The translations under genes were made by a program, and so were the position numbers. From contig NZ_LEKT01000019.1 of the NCBI RefSeq assembly GCF_001045675.1, positions 1 through 54,331 on the forward strand: 54,331 nt of DNA. Direction: 5' to 3'. Under the pieces are notes generated by a model. It was not told the origin of the DNA. It saw only the letters and a list, made by a program, of their open reading frames with translations, and did not search any database. Source of the stretch: Megasphaera cerevisiae DSM 20462. Lineage in GTDB: Bacteria > Bacillota > Negativicutes > Veillonellales > Megasphaeraceae. The first letter of the stretch is position 1, and the number at the start of each line of letters is the position of its first letter. Shown here piece by piece: positions 42,397-51,945 of this stretch.

Positions 42397-42463
42397 TTCA
42401 TGTTATACACCGCTGTAGTTGGATAGTCAGACCTCGTATTTCTATTGACAGGAGGATTAACAT

Positions 42464-44005
42464 ATGAACAGTGTCATCAAAGGAACCGGATACGTGCTGG
42501 TGCATGTACCGGATATGATTATACAGAATGGAACGACACAGACGGCAGAACGGGCAGCGCATCCTGATTCTGCGTATTTAAAGTCTCTTCCGGAGCATCT
42601 TCGCACTTATGAAGATGCCCTTTCCTACTGGCCCAATCAGATATATATCGGCAATGCACACCCGGAGGAACTGCGTCAGGTGCCGTTTCCGTATTTTAGA
42701 GAAAAAAAAGAAGGAGCCGGGCGGTACGGAACATTTGGCGAAATCATGCCGGAAAATGAATTTCTGCTGCTGGCTCAGGCCAGTGATGTCTTCGACGTCG
42801 TCAAGTTGGAAAAAGAATTCGTAGCCGCAACCCGGGATGCGTTTGCCGCCGATCCGGTTATTTCGGCGGAGATTGCCGGCCGTGTTGCCGCAGGAACGGA
42901 TATTACGGATATAGACGCATATGTCCGGGCCGGACAAGCAGAGCCGCTGTTTGTAGACGGAAAACTTGTTGGCTGCGTCAAATCGGCACATGATACGGAT
43001 ATCAATCTCTCCGCGCATGTCATGCATGAAAATATCATGAGCAAGGCTTCCAGCGTCCTGGCACTGCTGCATGCGGTGAAACAGTCCGGTGTGGATGCTG
43101 GTGATATTGAATATGTGATCGATTGCGCCGAAGAAGCCTGCGGTGATATGAATCAACGCGGCGGTGGCAACTTTGCTAAAGCAGCGGCGGAAATAGCCGG
43201 GTTCAGCCATGCGTCCGGCGCCGATGTTCGGGCTTTCTGCGCGGCGCCGGTCCATGCGATGATCATGGCAGCGTCTCTGGTCAAGGCCGGAACGTATAAA
43301 ACGGTCGCTGTTACGGCCGGCGGCTGCACGGCAAAGTTAGGGATGAACAGCAAGGACCATGTCAAAAAAGAATGCCCCGTACTGGAAGACTGCCTGGGAG
43401 GCTTTGCCGTCATTATTGCCGCCAACGACGGCGTGCATCCGGAAATCAATCTGGATCTCGTTGGTCGGCATACTGTTGGTACGGGATCGTCACCGCAGGC
43501 TGTTATTACGTCACTGGTGGCGGAGCCGCTGGAACGGAATGGGCTGAAAATACCGGATATTGATATATATTCTCCTGAAATGCAAAATCCGGATATTACC
43601 AAACCAGCCGGCGCCGGAGATGTTCCTATGTCCAATTATAAAATGATTGCGGCGCTGGCGGTAAAGCGCGGTGATATAGAACGAAAGGATCTGGCTGATT
43701 TTGTTGAAAAGCACGGTTTGATTGGCTGGGCACCAACGCAGGGGCATATTCCGTCCGGTGTGCCGGCCGTAGGATTTGCCTGCGAAGATATAATGGCTGG
43801 TTTGATTCGAAGAGTTATGCTTATCGGCAAAGGAAGCCTGTTCCTGGGACGGATGACCGATTTATTTGACGGCGTATCCCTTGTAATTCAGCCTAACAGC
43901 GGCGGTCAAGAGGAAACCGGCGTATCGGAGGAACAGGTGCGCAGCCTCATTGCCCGGGCTTTAAAGGAGTTTGCCCAGTCGCTGACTGGCGAAACCAGGG
44001 GATAG
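42464..44005 (+). CDS. grdC: glycine reductase component C, beta subunit
   Basis: A 513-residue component C subunit, related to the FabH/thiolase-like fold. It receives the acetyl group from GrdA, and with GrdD it releases acetyl phosphate. Recognisable stretches are DYV-like IEYVIDCAEEACGDMNQRGGGNFAKAAAE near residue 210, VTAGGCTAKLGMNSKDH and HIPSGVPAVGFA. ATG after AGGAGG. It ends 11 bases before grdD. It is full length for the family. Confidence 0.92.
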   Translation: MNSVIKGTGYVLVHVPDMIIQNGTTQTAERAAHPDSAYLKSLPEHLRTYEDALSYWPNQIYIGNAHPEELRQVPFPYFREKKEGAGRYGTFGEIMPENEFLLLAQASDVFDVVKLEKEFVAATRDAFAADPVISAEIAGRVAAGTDITDIDAYVRAGQAEPLFVDGKLVGCVKSAHDTDINLSAHVMHENIMSKASSVLALLHAVKQSGVDAGDIEYVIDCAEEACGDMNQRGGGNFAKAAAEIAGFSHASGADVRAFCAAPVHAMIMAASLVKAGTYKTVAVTAGGCTAKLGMNSKDHVKKECPVLEDCLGGFAVIIAANDGVHPEINLDLVGRHTVGTGSSPQAVITSLVAEPLERNGLKIPDIDIYSPEMQNPDITKPAGAGDVPMSNYKMIAALAVKRGDIERKDLADFVEKHGLIGWAPTQGHIPSGVPAVGFACEDIMAGLIRRVMLIGKGSLFLGRMTDLFDGVSLVIQPNSGGQEETGVSEEQVRSLIARALKEFAQSLTGETRG

Positions 44006-44016
44006 GAGGTATCCAT

Positions 44017-45165
44017 ATGGTAACTAAAACAGAAGAATTCATAGCTAAAACTTTTATGGCGATGGCAGATGGTCTGGCAATGGGAACGATTGGGCCACGG
44101 CCTAAAATTGCCCTGACGGGCATGGGCAGCGAACTGGGTGAAAATAACGTGCTGGCCGGCGCGTTGCTGGCCGCGCAGAAGGGGGTCGATGTATCTTATA
44201 TCGGTACGCAGGAACACGACGGACTGCGTACTGTGTTTGCCGCAGATGCACAGGAGGGGCATCGAAAGATGGAGGCCATGCTGGAGGCTCATGAAGTTGA
44301 TGGAGCCGTTACGATGCATTTCCCTTTCCCTATTGGCATTTCTACCATTGCCCGCGTGGTCACGCCGGCCCGAGGGCGGCAGATGTTTATTGCAGCTGCT
44401 ACGGGCACGGCTGGAACAGATCGTGTGGAAAGCATGATCCGCAATGCTCTTTATGGTGTTATTACGGCTAAGGCCTGCGGTATTTTCCGACCATCTGTGG
44501 GTATTCTAAACATAGACGGTGCCCGTCAGGCGGAACGGGCGCTGAGGGAATTGGCGGCCAATGGGTATGACCTCCGGTTTGCCGAATCGAGCCGGGCTGA
44601 CGGCGGTAGTGTCATGCGGGGAAATGATGTTCTGCAGGGAACGCCGGATGTACTGGTGACAGATTCGCTGACCGGTAACGTTCTTACCAAGATGCTGGCT
44701 TCTTATACAACCGGCGGGATATTTGAAGCCATGGGGTTTGGCTACGGACCTGGTATTGGTGAAGGTTATGATAAGCTTATTCTGATCGTGTCCCGTGTTT
44801 CCGGGGCGCCGGTAATTGCGCAAGCTATCGCATATGCCGCCGAGCTGATTCGCGGACAGGTTTTTCAAGTGGGCGCCAGGGAGTTTGCGGCGGCTCGGAA
44901 AGCAGGTCTAGCCGCGGTGATTGAAAAATACAAGACGGTTGTCCGAGGATCGGATGGAGAAACAGCTGCGCCCCCAAAGGAAGTTGTGACGGCGCAGCTT
45001 GTGGGAATAGAAATTATGGATTTGGAAGCAGCCGTTAAATTGTTATGGAAGCAGGGAATGTATGCGGAAAGCGGCATGGGATGTACTGGGCCGGTAATCC
45101 GGATTGCCGAAAATAATGCGGCGGCAGCCCGGATGATATTGCAACAAAAAGGATATCTTGCCTGA
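44017..45165 (+). CDS. grdD: glycine reductase component C, alpha subunit
   Basis: A 382-residue GrdD, partly like phosphate acyltransferases (PlsX type), which supports its role in making acetyl phosphate from the GrdC-bound acetyl group. Segments seen are IALTGMGSELGENNVLAGAL, MHFPFPIGISTIARVVTPARG and DVLVTDSLTGNVLTKMLASYTTGG, and ESGMGCTGPVIRIAENN near the C-terminus. ATG after ATAGGAGG. It is the last grd gene; selD copy 2 follows 157 bases later behind a possible new promoter. Confidence 0.92.
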   Translation: MVTKTEEFIAKTFMAMADGLAMGTIGPRPKIALTGMGSELGENNVLAGALLAAQKGVDVSYIGTQEHDGLRTVFAADAQEGHRKMEAMLEAHEVDGAVTMHFPFPIGISTIARVVTPARGRQMFIAAATGTAGTDRVESMIRNALYGVITAKACGIFRPSVGILNIDGARQAERALRELAANGYDLRFAESSRADGGSVMRGNDVLQGTPDVLVTDSLTGNVLTKMLASYTTGGIFEAMGFGYGPGIGEGYDKLILIVSRVSGAPVIAQAIAYAAELIRGQVFQVGAREFAAARKAGLAAVIEKYKTVVRGSDGETAAPPKEVVTAQLVGIEIMDLEAAVKLLWKQGMYAESGMGCTGPVIRIAENNAAAARMILQQKGYLA

Positions 45166-45322
45166 TATACAGGTATCCGGCTACCGTTCTTTTCGTTGCC
45201 AAGGAAGCAACGGGGGTGCTGCAATTGCTTGACAGGGACGCTGCAAATAAGATGTGGTATACTAGGAGTAATGTATGCTGTACTGAAAACATGCAGATGA
45301 TATAAAGGAGGGATATCTGTAC

Positions 45323-46336
45323 ATGGAGGAACTGATAGTGTGCGGCGGCTGCAATGCAAAAATAGGAGCCGGAAATTTAGGAAAGCTGCTGCGGGATTTG
45401 CCGAAATGTACCGGCGAAAGATTGCTGGTTGGGTTTGATTCAGCAGATGATGCGGCGGTTATTCAGCTGACGGAGGATCTGGCGATCATTCAGACAGTGG
45501 ATTTTTTTCCTGCTATGGTGACGGATCCCTATCTGTTTGGAAAGATTGCGGCAGCTAATGCTCTTAGCGATGTGTATGCCATGGGCGGTACGGTATTGTC
45601 AGCTTTGAATATTGTTGCTTTTCCGGAGGAAGATGATTTTTCTATTCTCCATGAAATATTGCGCGGCGGCGCAGAAAAGGTCAAGGAGGCCGGGGGTATG
45701 TTGTCGGGAGGCCATTCTATTCATGACCGTACCGTGAAATACGGACTGGCTGTCAACGGCACGGTTCATCCCGACCGGATTTTACGAAATGATACCTGTT
45801 GTGAAGGTGATCATTTGATTCTGACTAAGCCCTTGGGCGTCAGCATTATTACTATTGGCTACAGTGCTGGAGAAATCAGTCGGGAGAGTTTTGACGAGGC
45901 GACGCAGAGTATGGAGATGCTTAATAAATACGCTATGGATATTATCCGGCGATTTGACGTAACAAGCTGTACGGATGTGACCGGCTTTGGTTTGTGCGGT
46001 CATTTGCATGAAATGCTCCACGGTGCCTATTCAGCGTATATTGATACGCGGCGCCTGCCCTATTTTGAAGAAGCTTATGAAGGGGCAAAAAAATTTGTGC
46101 TGACAGCCGGCGGGCAGCGCAACCGTAATTTCCTGGAAAAAATAGTTGCGTTCCGGCTGGCGGATTTTGGCATAGAGGAAATCGTTTTTGATCCTCAGAC
46201 GTCGGGAGGTCTGCTGGTATCTGTGCCGCCGTCTCAAGCGGAAACGCTGCTGCGGGAATTGACTGGATCGGGTATTCGTGCTGCCGATATCGGCTGCATT
46301 ACAGTAAAGGAAGAAAAAGAAATTATTATATATTGA
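45323..46336 (+). CDS. selD: selenophosphate synthase, cysteine form
   Basis: A 337-residue SelD whose active-site loop is C7-G-G-C10-NAKIGAG; C10 takes the place of U16 in the other copy. The ATP and catalytic motifs are conserved (DSADDAAVIQL, DFFPAMVTDP, ALSDVYAMGG, VTGFGLCGHLHEM, FDPQTSGGLL). Because it needs no selenocysteine, it can supply selenophosphate when the UGA-containing SelD cannot yet be made. ATG after AAGGAGGGA. It heads the selD-yedF-DUF3343-selB-selA cluster. Confidence 0.93.
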   Translation: MEELIVCGGCNAKIGAGNLGKLLRDLPKCTGERLLVGFDSADDAAVIQLTEDLAIIQTVDFFPAMVTDPYLFGKIAAANALSDVYAMGGTVLSALNIVAFPEEDDFSILHEILRGGAEKVKEAGGMLSGGHSIHDRTVKYGLAVNGTVHPDRILRNDTCCEGDHLILTKPLGVSIITIGYSAGEISRESFDEATQSMEMLNKYAMDIIRRFDVTSCTDVTGFGLCGHLHEMLHGAYSAYIDTRRLPYFEEAYEGAKKFVLTAGGQRNRNFLEKIVAFRLADFGIEEIVFDPQTSGGLLVSVPPSQAETLLRELTGSGIRAADIGCITVKEEKEIIIY

Positions 46337-46351
46337 GTAGGAGGAATTCAT

Positions 46352-46948
46352 ATGTTTACAGTAGATGCATTAGGGAAAGCCTGCCCCTTGCCGGTGATTG
46401 AAACTCGCAAGGCTTTGCAGCAGCATAACGCAGTAACAACAATAGTTGATAATAAGATTGCCACGGAAAACCTGAAAAAAATGGCAGATCAACTCGGGTA
46501 TGCTTATGCCATGACAGAAGAATCCGCAGTTCATTATACCGTTGTTATTACTAAGACCGGTGATCCGGCGGATGCTGTGGAAGTATCTGCGGTAAAGCCA
46601 GAGAAGGAAGCAGATGAATATGTTGTCATCATTAATTCGCCGGCAATGGGTGTAGGAGATGAAAATTTCAGCCGAAGCCTTCTCAAGACATTTATATATA
46701 CGCTGACGGAACAGGATGTCCTGCCAAAGCAGATTGTCTTTTATAACGGCGGCGTACCTTGCGTTACGGAAGATTCGGAATCGCTGGAAGATTTAAAAAA
46801 ATTGGCATCTCACGGGGTGGAAATTTATGCCTGCGGTGCGTGTCTCAACTATTATGGACTGACTGATAAGGTGGCGGTTGGTGAAATTACCAATATGTAT
46901 CGTATTATTGAAATCATGCGTACGGCGTACCGCATTGTCCGGCCATAA
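46352..46948 (+). CDS. yedF: selenium metabolism protein YedF
   Basis: A 198-residue two-domain protein. Residues 1-70 are a TusA-like domain with the carrier cysteine in DALGKACPLPVIETRKAL. The second half is a DsrE-like domain with IFYNGGVPCVTE-like IVFYNGGVPCVTEDS and EIYACGACLNYYGL, giving further thiols. This is the selenium-associated YedF layout. It is likely a selenium/sulfur carrier to SelD or SelA. It lies 15 bases after selD and 10 before the DUF3343 gene. Confidence 0.9.
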   Translation: MFTVDALGKACPLPVIETRKALQQHNAVTTIVDNKIATENLKKMADQLGYAYAMTEESAVHYTVVITKTGDPADAVEVSAVKPEKEADEYVVIINSPAMGVGDENFSRSLLKTFIYTLTEQDVLPKQIVFYNGGVPCVTEDSESLEDLKKLASHGVEIYACGACLNYYGLTDKVAVGEITNMYRIIEIMRTAYRIVRP

Positions 46949-46958
46949 AGGAGCTTCT

Positions 46959-47225
46959 ATGGAACGATATGGCATTGCGTTATTTTTTTCAACGCGGGAT
47001 GCGATGAAGGCGGAAGAAGAAGCTAAAAAATGTCATCTCCGCGTGCGGATTATTCCCACGCCGGGAACATTGTATGCCAGCTGTGGTTTTTCTCTCAAGT
47101 ATGAGCCGGCAGAAGAGACAGCTCTGCAGCAGCTGCTGCGGACGTGCGGGCTGCGCGGAGAAGGTTTTTATCATGCCGTAAAGCAAGGTCTTGCCGTTTC
47201 CTACGAGAAGGCAGAGGAGAGGTGA
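46959..47225 (+). CDS. DUF3343 protein, second copy
   Basis: An 88-residue DUF3343 member: ERYGIALFFSTRDAMKAEEEAKK, then RIIPTPGTLYASCGFSLKYEP with a conserved single cysteine. It ends near the start of selB. The first DUF3343 (28617) sits in the yedE block, so each selenium cluster carries one. A persulfide/perselenide carrier role is a guess based on context and the cysteine. Confidence 0.75.
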   Translation: MERYGIALFFSTRDAMKAEEEAKKCHLRVRIIPTPGTLYASCGFSLKYEPAEETALQQLLRTCGLRGEGFYHAVKQGLAVSYEKAEER

Positions 47226-47229
47226 TTTC

Positions 47230-49161
47230 GTGGCACGACATATTGTTATCGGCACAGCCGGACACGTAGATCATGGCAAGACGACGCTGGTCAAGGCGCT
47301 TACAGGGATTGACACGGATACGACTGCGGAGGAAAAGAAGCGGGGCCTGACAATCAATCTGGGCTTTGCTTATCTGGATTTGCCTAATCATACCCGGGTC
47401 GGTATCGTCGATGTGCCGGGACATGAACGGTTTATTAAAAATATGGTGGCCGGTTTGCCCGGTATCAATATGGTGCTGCTGGTCATTGATGCCAATGAGG
47501 GCGTTATGCCGCAGACACGGGAACATCTGGATATATTGACACTGTTGGGAGTCCGTAATTTTCTTATTGTACTGACGAAGATAGACACGGTGGATAGAGA
47601 ATTGCGCGAGCTCGCTGTCGAAGATATACGAGAACAGATGGCGCATACGGCGGCAGCACATGCCGATATTGTTGAAACGGATGCGGTTACGGGACAGGGT
47701 ATTCCCGAATTGATTCAAAAAATACAGGCCATGGCAGGGAAAATTTTGGATGCTGCTGATAATGACGCGGCTCGTCTCAATATTGACCGTGTTTTCAGCA
47801 TTAAGGGATTCGGAACTATCGTTACCGGAACATTATTGGATGGACGCGTTTCCGTGGGGAATGAGCTTTGGGCCTATCCCGGCAGCTTTCGTGTCCGTGT
47901 TCGCAATATTCAAGTTCATGAACAAAATGAGAGTGTGGCAGAACCGGGACAGCGGACGGCGCTCAATCTTGCAAATGTTTCCAAAGAACAGCTGGTACGG
48001 GGTGATGTGCTGTGTGCCTCCGGTGACTTGAAGCCGGCGTGGATGCTTGATGTCAAGATACGCTGTCTGGACCATTCACCGGTTCCTGTCCGGTTATGGG
48101 ATCGTCTGCGCTTGCTGGTGGGCACACGGGAGGTAATGGTCCGGGCGGTGCCGATGGGAACAGATCAAATCCAGCCGGGAGAAGAAGGTTTCCTGCAGCT
48201 GCGGATGGAACAGGAGCAGATTATTGTCAAAGCACGGGACCGTTTTATACTGCGTACGTTTTCTCCGATGCATACGATTGCCGGCGGGGAAATTTTGGAT
48301 GCCAATCCCGGAAAGCACCGGCGCTTCCGGGCCGATGTGTTGGAACGCCTGAAGGCTCAGGAGGATGGTAATACAGACGAACTGGTAGCCGATTTCCTGC
48401 GTCACACGGCACCTCTTTTTACGACTAAAGAGACATTATCGTCATACACACGCCTGCTGGAGCAAGATATTGATGCCGCCTTGGAACAGCTTGTGACTGG
48501 CGGTATAATCAGGAAAACGGCACTGGGATATATGCACGAAAGGGTATATGGAAATTGGCGGGCCCGGTCGCTGCAGCTGCTGCTGGAATACCATAAAAAA
48601 TATCCCTTGCGCAAAGGGATGCCGGTTGGTGAATTTCGTGCCCGTCTGAGTAGGGAGATGCCCGAAAAGGAATTGACCGGGCTGCTTTGTATACTGGCCG
48701 ATGATGGTATCTGCCGCATGGAAAATCATGCCATTGCGGCCAGTCATTTCCATATTTTTTTTACGCCGTCACAAAAGCAGGCTCGTCAGAAAGTAGAGGA
48801 AACGCTGGACCGATCAGGATATACACCGGTCAAAATCAGTGAGTTGCTGTCGCTGGATGCCCAAGCCGCCGCCGTGATAGATGCGATCAAGGATGATACG
48901 GTTTTGTTTTTGACATCAGAATACATTATTTCCAGAATTTGGTATGAGCGGGCTGTCCGATTGGTGTGCCGTTATGTACAGGAGCGCGGTACTATCGAAT
49001 TAGCCGGATTCCGGGACTCAATTCAGGCCGGACGGAAAGCTTCTCTCCTGCTGTTGGATTATATGGATGCACAGCATATTACAAAGCGCGTCGGAAACTA
49101 TCGTACTTTAGATAGCAGAGCTGGTATATATCAAGGCAGCGACATAGAGAAGGAGGTATAA
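47230..49161 (+). CDS. selB: selenocysteine-specific elongation factor
   Basis: A 643-residue SelB that delivers Sec-tRNA to ribosomes at UGA codons with a SECIS. The EF-Tu-like GTPase domain carries G1 [14 protein letters not shown]3 DVPGHERF and G4 TKID. Beta-barrel domains follow ([15 protein letters not shown]), then C-terminal winged helices that bind the SECIS RNA (from about residue 380 on). GTG start after GAGAGGTG, 4 bases beyond the previous stop. It serves GrdA, GrdB and SelD1 in this window. Confidence 0.93.
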   Translation: MARHIVIGTAGHVDHGKTTLVKALTGIDTDTTAEEKKRGLTINLGFAYLDLPNHTRVGIVDVPGHERFIKNMVAGLPGINMVLLVIDANEGVMPQTREHLDILTLLGVRNFLIVLTKIDTVDRELRELAVEDIREQMAHTAAAHADIVETDAVTGQGIPELIQKIQAMAGKILDAADNDAARLNIDRVFSIKGFGTIVTGTLLDGRVSVGNELWAYPGSFRVRVRNIQVHEQNESVAEPGQRTALNLANVSKEQLVRGDVLCASGDLKPAWMLDVKIRCLDHSPVPVRLWDRLRLLVGTREVMVRAVPMGTDQIQPGEEGFLQLRMEQEQIIVKARDRFILRTFSPMHTIAGGEILDANPGKHRRFRADVLERLKAQEDGNTDELVADFLRHTAPLFTTKETLSSYTRLLEQDIDAALEQLVTGGIIRKTALGYMHERVYGNWRARSLQLLLEYHKKYPLRKGMPVGEFRARLSREMPEKELTGLLCILADDGICRMENHAIAASHFHIFFTPSQKQARQKVEETLDRSGYTPVKISELLSLDAQAAAVIDAIKDDTVLFLTSEYIISRIWYERAVRLVCRYVQERGTIELAGFRDSIQAGRKASLLLLDYMDAQHITKRVGNYRTLDSRAGIYQGSDIEKEV

Positions 49162-49162
49162 A

Positions 49163-50560
49163 ATGAATGCTGAACAGAGACAACTGCTGACCAGTTTGCC
49201 TAAAGTAGATCTGCTGCTGAAACGGCCGGCATTGCAACAATGGGAAAAGGAATTTTCACGGTACCTTATCAAACAGTCTGTGCAGGACGTACTGGAACAA
49301 GTACGTCGTGATATAGTATCAGGTCAGTGCCATATACCGCCTGATACTGCGTATCTGGAGGCTGCGGTCATTGATCATTTTAAAAGCAGCAGACGCTTTC
49401 ATTTGAGGCAGGTTATCAATGCCACAGGGACAATTTTGCATACGAACCTGGGCAGGGCTGTTTTAAGCGCGCCTATCGGCAGTCATATTGCTGATATAGC
49501 AGGTCATTATTCTAATCTGGAATATGATCTTGCGCAGGGGATGCGTGGCTCGCGGTATAATCATCTGCAATCCTTGGTAGGTCAATTGACAGGAGCAGAG
49601 GATGTACTTATTGTTAATAATAATGCGGCTGCTGTCCTGCTGACACTGACGACACTCTGCAAAGGCCGGGAGGTTGTCATTTCCCGCGGTGAACTGGTGG
49701 AAATCGGCGGACATTTTCGAATTCCCGATGTTATCGAACTGAGTGGCAGCGTGATTCGTGAGGTCGGAACGACCAATAAAACCCATTTGGAAGATTACCG
49801 CCGGGCTGTGTGTGAACAGACCGGTGCGATTATGAAGGTACATACCAGCAACTATCGCATGATTGGCTTTATCGAAAGCGTACGGGCTGACGATATAGCA
49901 AGTCTGGCACACGGATATGGATTGCCCCTGATCAATGATTTGGGTAGCGGCTTATTAGTTGATATGTGCCGTTTCGGATTACCCTATGAACCGACTGTAC
50001 GGGAAGCGCTGCAGCAAGGCGGAGATATAGTGTTGTTCAGTGGCGATAAGCTGCTCGGTGGTCCGCAGGCAGGGATTATTGCCGGAAAAAAACAATATAT
50101 AGAACAAATGAAGAAGAACCCGCTTCTGCGTGCCCTGCGGGTTGATAAAATGATCATGGCTGCGCTGGAAGCGACTCTGAAGTTGTATCTTGATGAAAAT
50201 ATGGCCGTAAAAAACATACCCGTACTGCAAATGTTAGCGCAGACCAGTTGTGAATGCATGGCAAAAGCGAAAGCCCTCCAGCAGCTGTTGCAGGAAGGCT
50301 GCCCAGATCTGCAGGCTGCTGTCGAAACCTGTCAGGACATGGTCGGCGGCGGTGCCTATCCAGAATATACCTTGCCGGGATATGCTCTTGTCCTTAGCAG
50401 AGAAAATATAACAGCCGATGCATTGGAAAGGAAGCTGCGCCGGGCGGAGGTTCCCGTCATCTCCCGCATACAAAAAGATAAAGTCTGCCTTTCTGTACGG
50501 ACCGTTGCAGAGCAGGAAATCCCCCTTTTGAGCCGGATGATTGTGCAGGCTCTTTTATAG
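49163..50560 (+). CDS. selA: L-seryl-tRNA(Sec) selenium transferase
   Basis: A 465-residue PLP enzyme that turns Ser-tRNA(Sec) into Sec-tRNA with selenophosphate. It has an N-terminal domain with RQVINATGTILHTNLGRA, then VLIVNNNAAAVLL, INDLGSGLLVDM and the PLP lysine in LFSGDKLLGGPQAG. It is full length. It starts one base after the selB stop, after AGGAGG. It is convergent with selC and shares its terminator. Confidence 0.95.
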   Translation: MNAEQRQLLTSLPKVDLLLKRPALQQWEKEFSRYLIKQSVQDVLEQVRRDIVSGQCHIPPDTAYLEAAVIDHFKSSRRFHLRQVINATGTILHTNLGRAVLSAPIGSHIADIAGHYSNLEYDLAQGMRGSRYNHLQSLVGQLTGAEDVLIVNNNAAAVLLTLTTLCKGREVVISRGELVEIGGHFRIPDVIELSGSVIREVGTTNKTHLEDYRRAVCEQTGAIMKVHTSNYRMIGFIESVRADDIASLAHGYGLPLINDLGSGLLVDMCRFGLPYEPTVREALQQGGDIVLFSGDKLLGGPQAGIIAGKKQYIEQMKKNPLLRALRVDKMIMAALEATLKLYLDENMAVKNIPVLQMLAQTSCECMAKAKALQQLLQEGCPDLQAAVETCQDMVGGGAYPEYTLPGYALVLSRENITADALERKLRRAEVPVISRIQKDKVCLSVRTVAEQEIPLLSRMIVQALL

Positions 50561-50570
50561 TAAACGTTGT

Positions 50571-50621
50571 AAAAAAAACAACGAGACTACCGCAAACTTG
50601 CGGCAATCTCGTTGTTTTTTT
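50571..50621. terminator. bidirectional terminator between selA and selC
   Basis: AACAACGAGA pairs with TCTCGTTGTT, with an inner CCGCAA/TTGCGG stem. An A-run on the left and T-run on the right let it end both the selA transcript and the opposing tRNA-Sec transcript. Confidence 0.85.
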
Positions 50622-50622
50622 A

Positions 50623-50719
50623 TGGCGGGAAAGTGTAGGAATCGAACCTACCTAAGAAGCTGTTAACTCCTCATACTGGTTTTGAAGACCAGAGGGCACA
50701 CCAGAACCCATACTCCCCC
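50623..50719 (-). tRNA. selC: tRNA-Sec(TCA)
   Basis: A 97-base selenocysteine tRNA on the minus strand. Acceptor GGGGGAGT/ACTTTCCC is 8 bp, longer than the usual 7 bp. The anticodon loop is ctTCAaa in a CTGGT/ACCAG-type stem, there is a long variable arm (ATGAGGAGTTAACAGC), T-loop TTCGATT and encoded CCA. It reads the UGA codons of selD, grdB and grdA. Just upstream an ATGATATAC/GTGTATCAT imperfect repeat lies in its promoter region. Confidence 0.95.
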
Positions 50720-50797
50720 ATGATATACATAGTGTATCATGATAATAAGCAAAAAGCAAGGTGAGTCCAGCGCATTGTTATCCTATGTAAGAGAAAT

Positions 50798-51814
50798 CTA
50801 TTCTTCCGGTGAAGACTGCCCGATGATTTTTGTCCCTGGCAGATATACGACGGCAGGATTCTTTTTTTTGTTTTCGATCAAAGATACCAATAAATGAAGA
50901 CATTGCTCACCGATTTTTCCCATGGGAATATCAATGCGCGATAAAGATGGAATGGCATAATCATTAAACTCTGCCATATTGATACCAATCGTAAAAATTT
51001 CAACATCTTCTGGAATAGCAATTCCTAATTGATGGCAGGCATACAGCATGCCATGGGCTAATACGTCAGATTCACAGAACATGGCACGGGGAAGCCGTTT
51101 GGCAGCATATAGCTTTTTGGTAACGTCAATTGCGCTTGATGAAGACGTGTTGCAAAGCAGAATGCTTTCGGACGGTATAGGATAGCCGGCTACGGCGAAG
51201 GTGTCAAGAAAGCCTTTCATCCACATGCGCATAATAGGAAACGTTGTATCATGCGTCAGAACCCCGGCAGTATGAATTCCTTTTTTGAGAAAATGGCGGG
51301 CAACATTGCAGCCTATTTCATAGTTGTCCATTGTCACGCTGCTGTATTTATCAGATTCTCTGTTAAATAAGACGACTGGGCAGGGGATGGAACAAGAATT
51401 CAAATATTCCATATCCTTATCCGACATATTGGCAATAATAATACCGTTGAAAAACTCACTCTGTGTTGTCTCCATCTGTTTTTGCAGCTGGTCGACCTCA
51501 TAGGGGACTACCGTTAAATGAACCAGTTTATTTTGCTGCATAATTTCTTTTTGAATACCCAACGTAATACGGGCCAGATAATTGATACGAAAGTCTGTTG
51601 CCCAATAAAAAGCGATGGCGTAACTGTCTTTTGGCGCTGAGCGCAGTTTTTTTGCTGATTGGTTGGGTACGTAATTCAGCTGTTGGGCGATTTGATGAAT
51701 TCGCGCCTGTGTTTCCAGCGATATTTTACGCTCCCGCCCCTTTCTGTTTAAAACAATTGATACAGTCGCAATCGAAACCCCAGCTTCTTTTGCGATATCT
51801 TTAATTGTAGACAT
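50798..51814 (-). CDS. LacI family transcriptional regulator
   Basis: A 338-residue regulator. It has an N-terminal LacI helix-turn-helix (STIKDIAKEAGVSIATVSIVLN, residues 2-23) with hinge helix NQSAKKLRSA, then a periplasmic-binding-protein-like effector domain (GIIIANMSD, AMFCESDVLAHGMLYACHQLGI). The sequence does not tell the effector. It diverges from a thioesterase-cobT pair; the shared 131-base gap holds AGCTATATT...AATATAATAGCT (51866-51890), a candidate site overlapping a TATAAT. Confidence 0.88.
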   Translation of the reverse strand: MSTIKDIAKEAGVSIATVSIVLNRKGRERKISLETQARIHQIAQQLNYVPNQSAKKLRSAPKDSYAIAFYWATDFRINYLARITLGIQKEIMQQNKLVHLTVVPYEVDQLQKQMETTQSEFFNGIIIANMSDKDMEYLNSCSIPCPVVLFNRESDKYSSVTMDNYEIGCNVARHFLKKGIHTAGVLTHDTTFPIMRMWMKGFLDTFAVAGYPIPSESILLCNTSSSSAIDVTKKLYAAKRLPRAMFCESDVLAHGMLYACHQLGIAIPEDVEIFTIGINMAEFNDYAIPSLSRIDIPMGKIGEQCLHLLVSLIENKKKNPAVVYLPGTKIIGQSSPEE

Positions 51815-51865
51815 ACAGTCACCTCCGCTTCACTATATTTTGACATAAATATCTTATATTTTCAA

Positions 51866-51890
51866 GCTATATTGCCTAATATAATAGCTA
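51866..51890. promoter_or_regulatory. candidate operator between lacI-type gene and thioesterase gene
   Basis: An imperfect palindrome beginning AGCTATATT and ending ATAATAGCT overlaps TATAAT (51880-51885) facing the thioesterase. Autoregulation by the LacI-type protein is possible. Confidence 0.3.
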
Positions 51891-51945
51891 AAGAGACCAG
51901 CGGTGTGTTACAATAAATAAAATGCAGCATAGGGGAGGAATCAAT

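Noticed and set aside
45166-45322. Clear promoter before selD copy 2
   Set aside because: TTGACA and TATACT are present but 23 bases apart, too far for a normal sigma-A promoter; a CGTTGC/GCAACG hairpin is there without a T-run.
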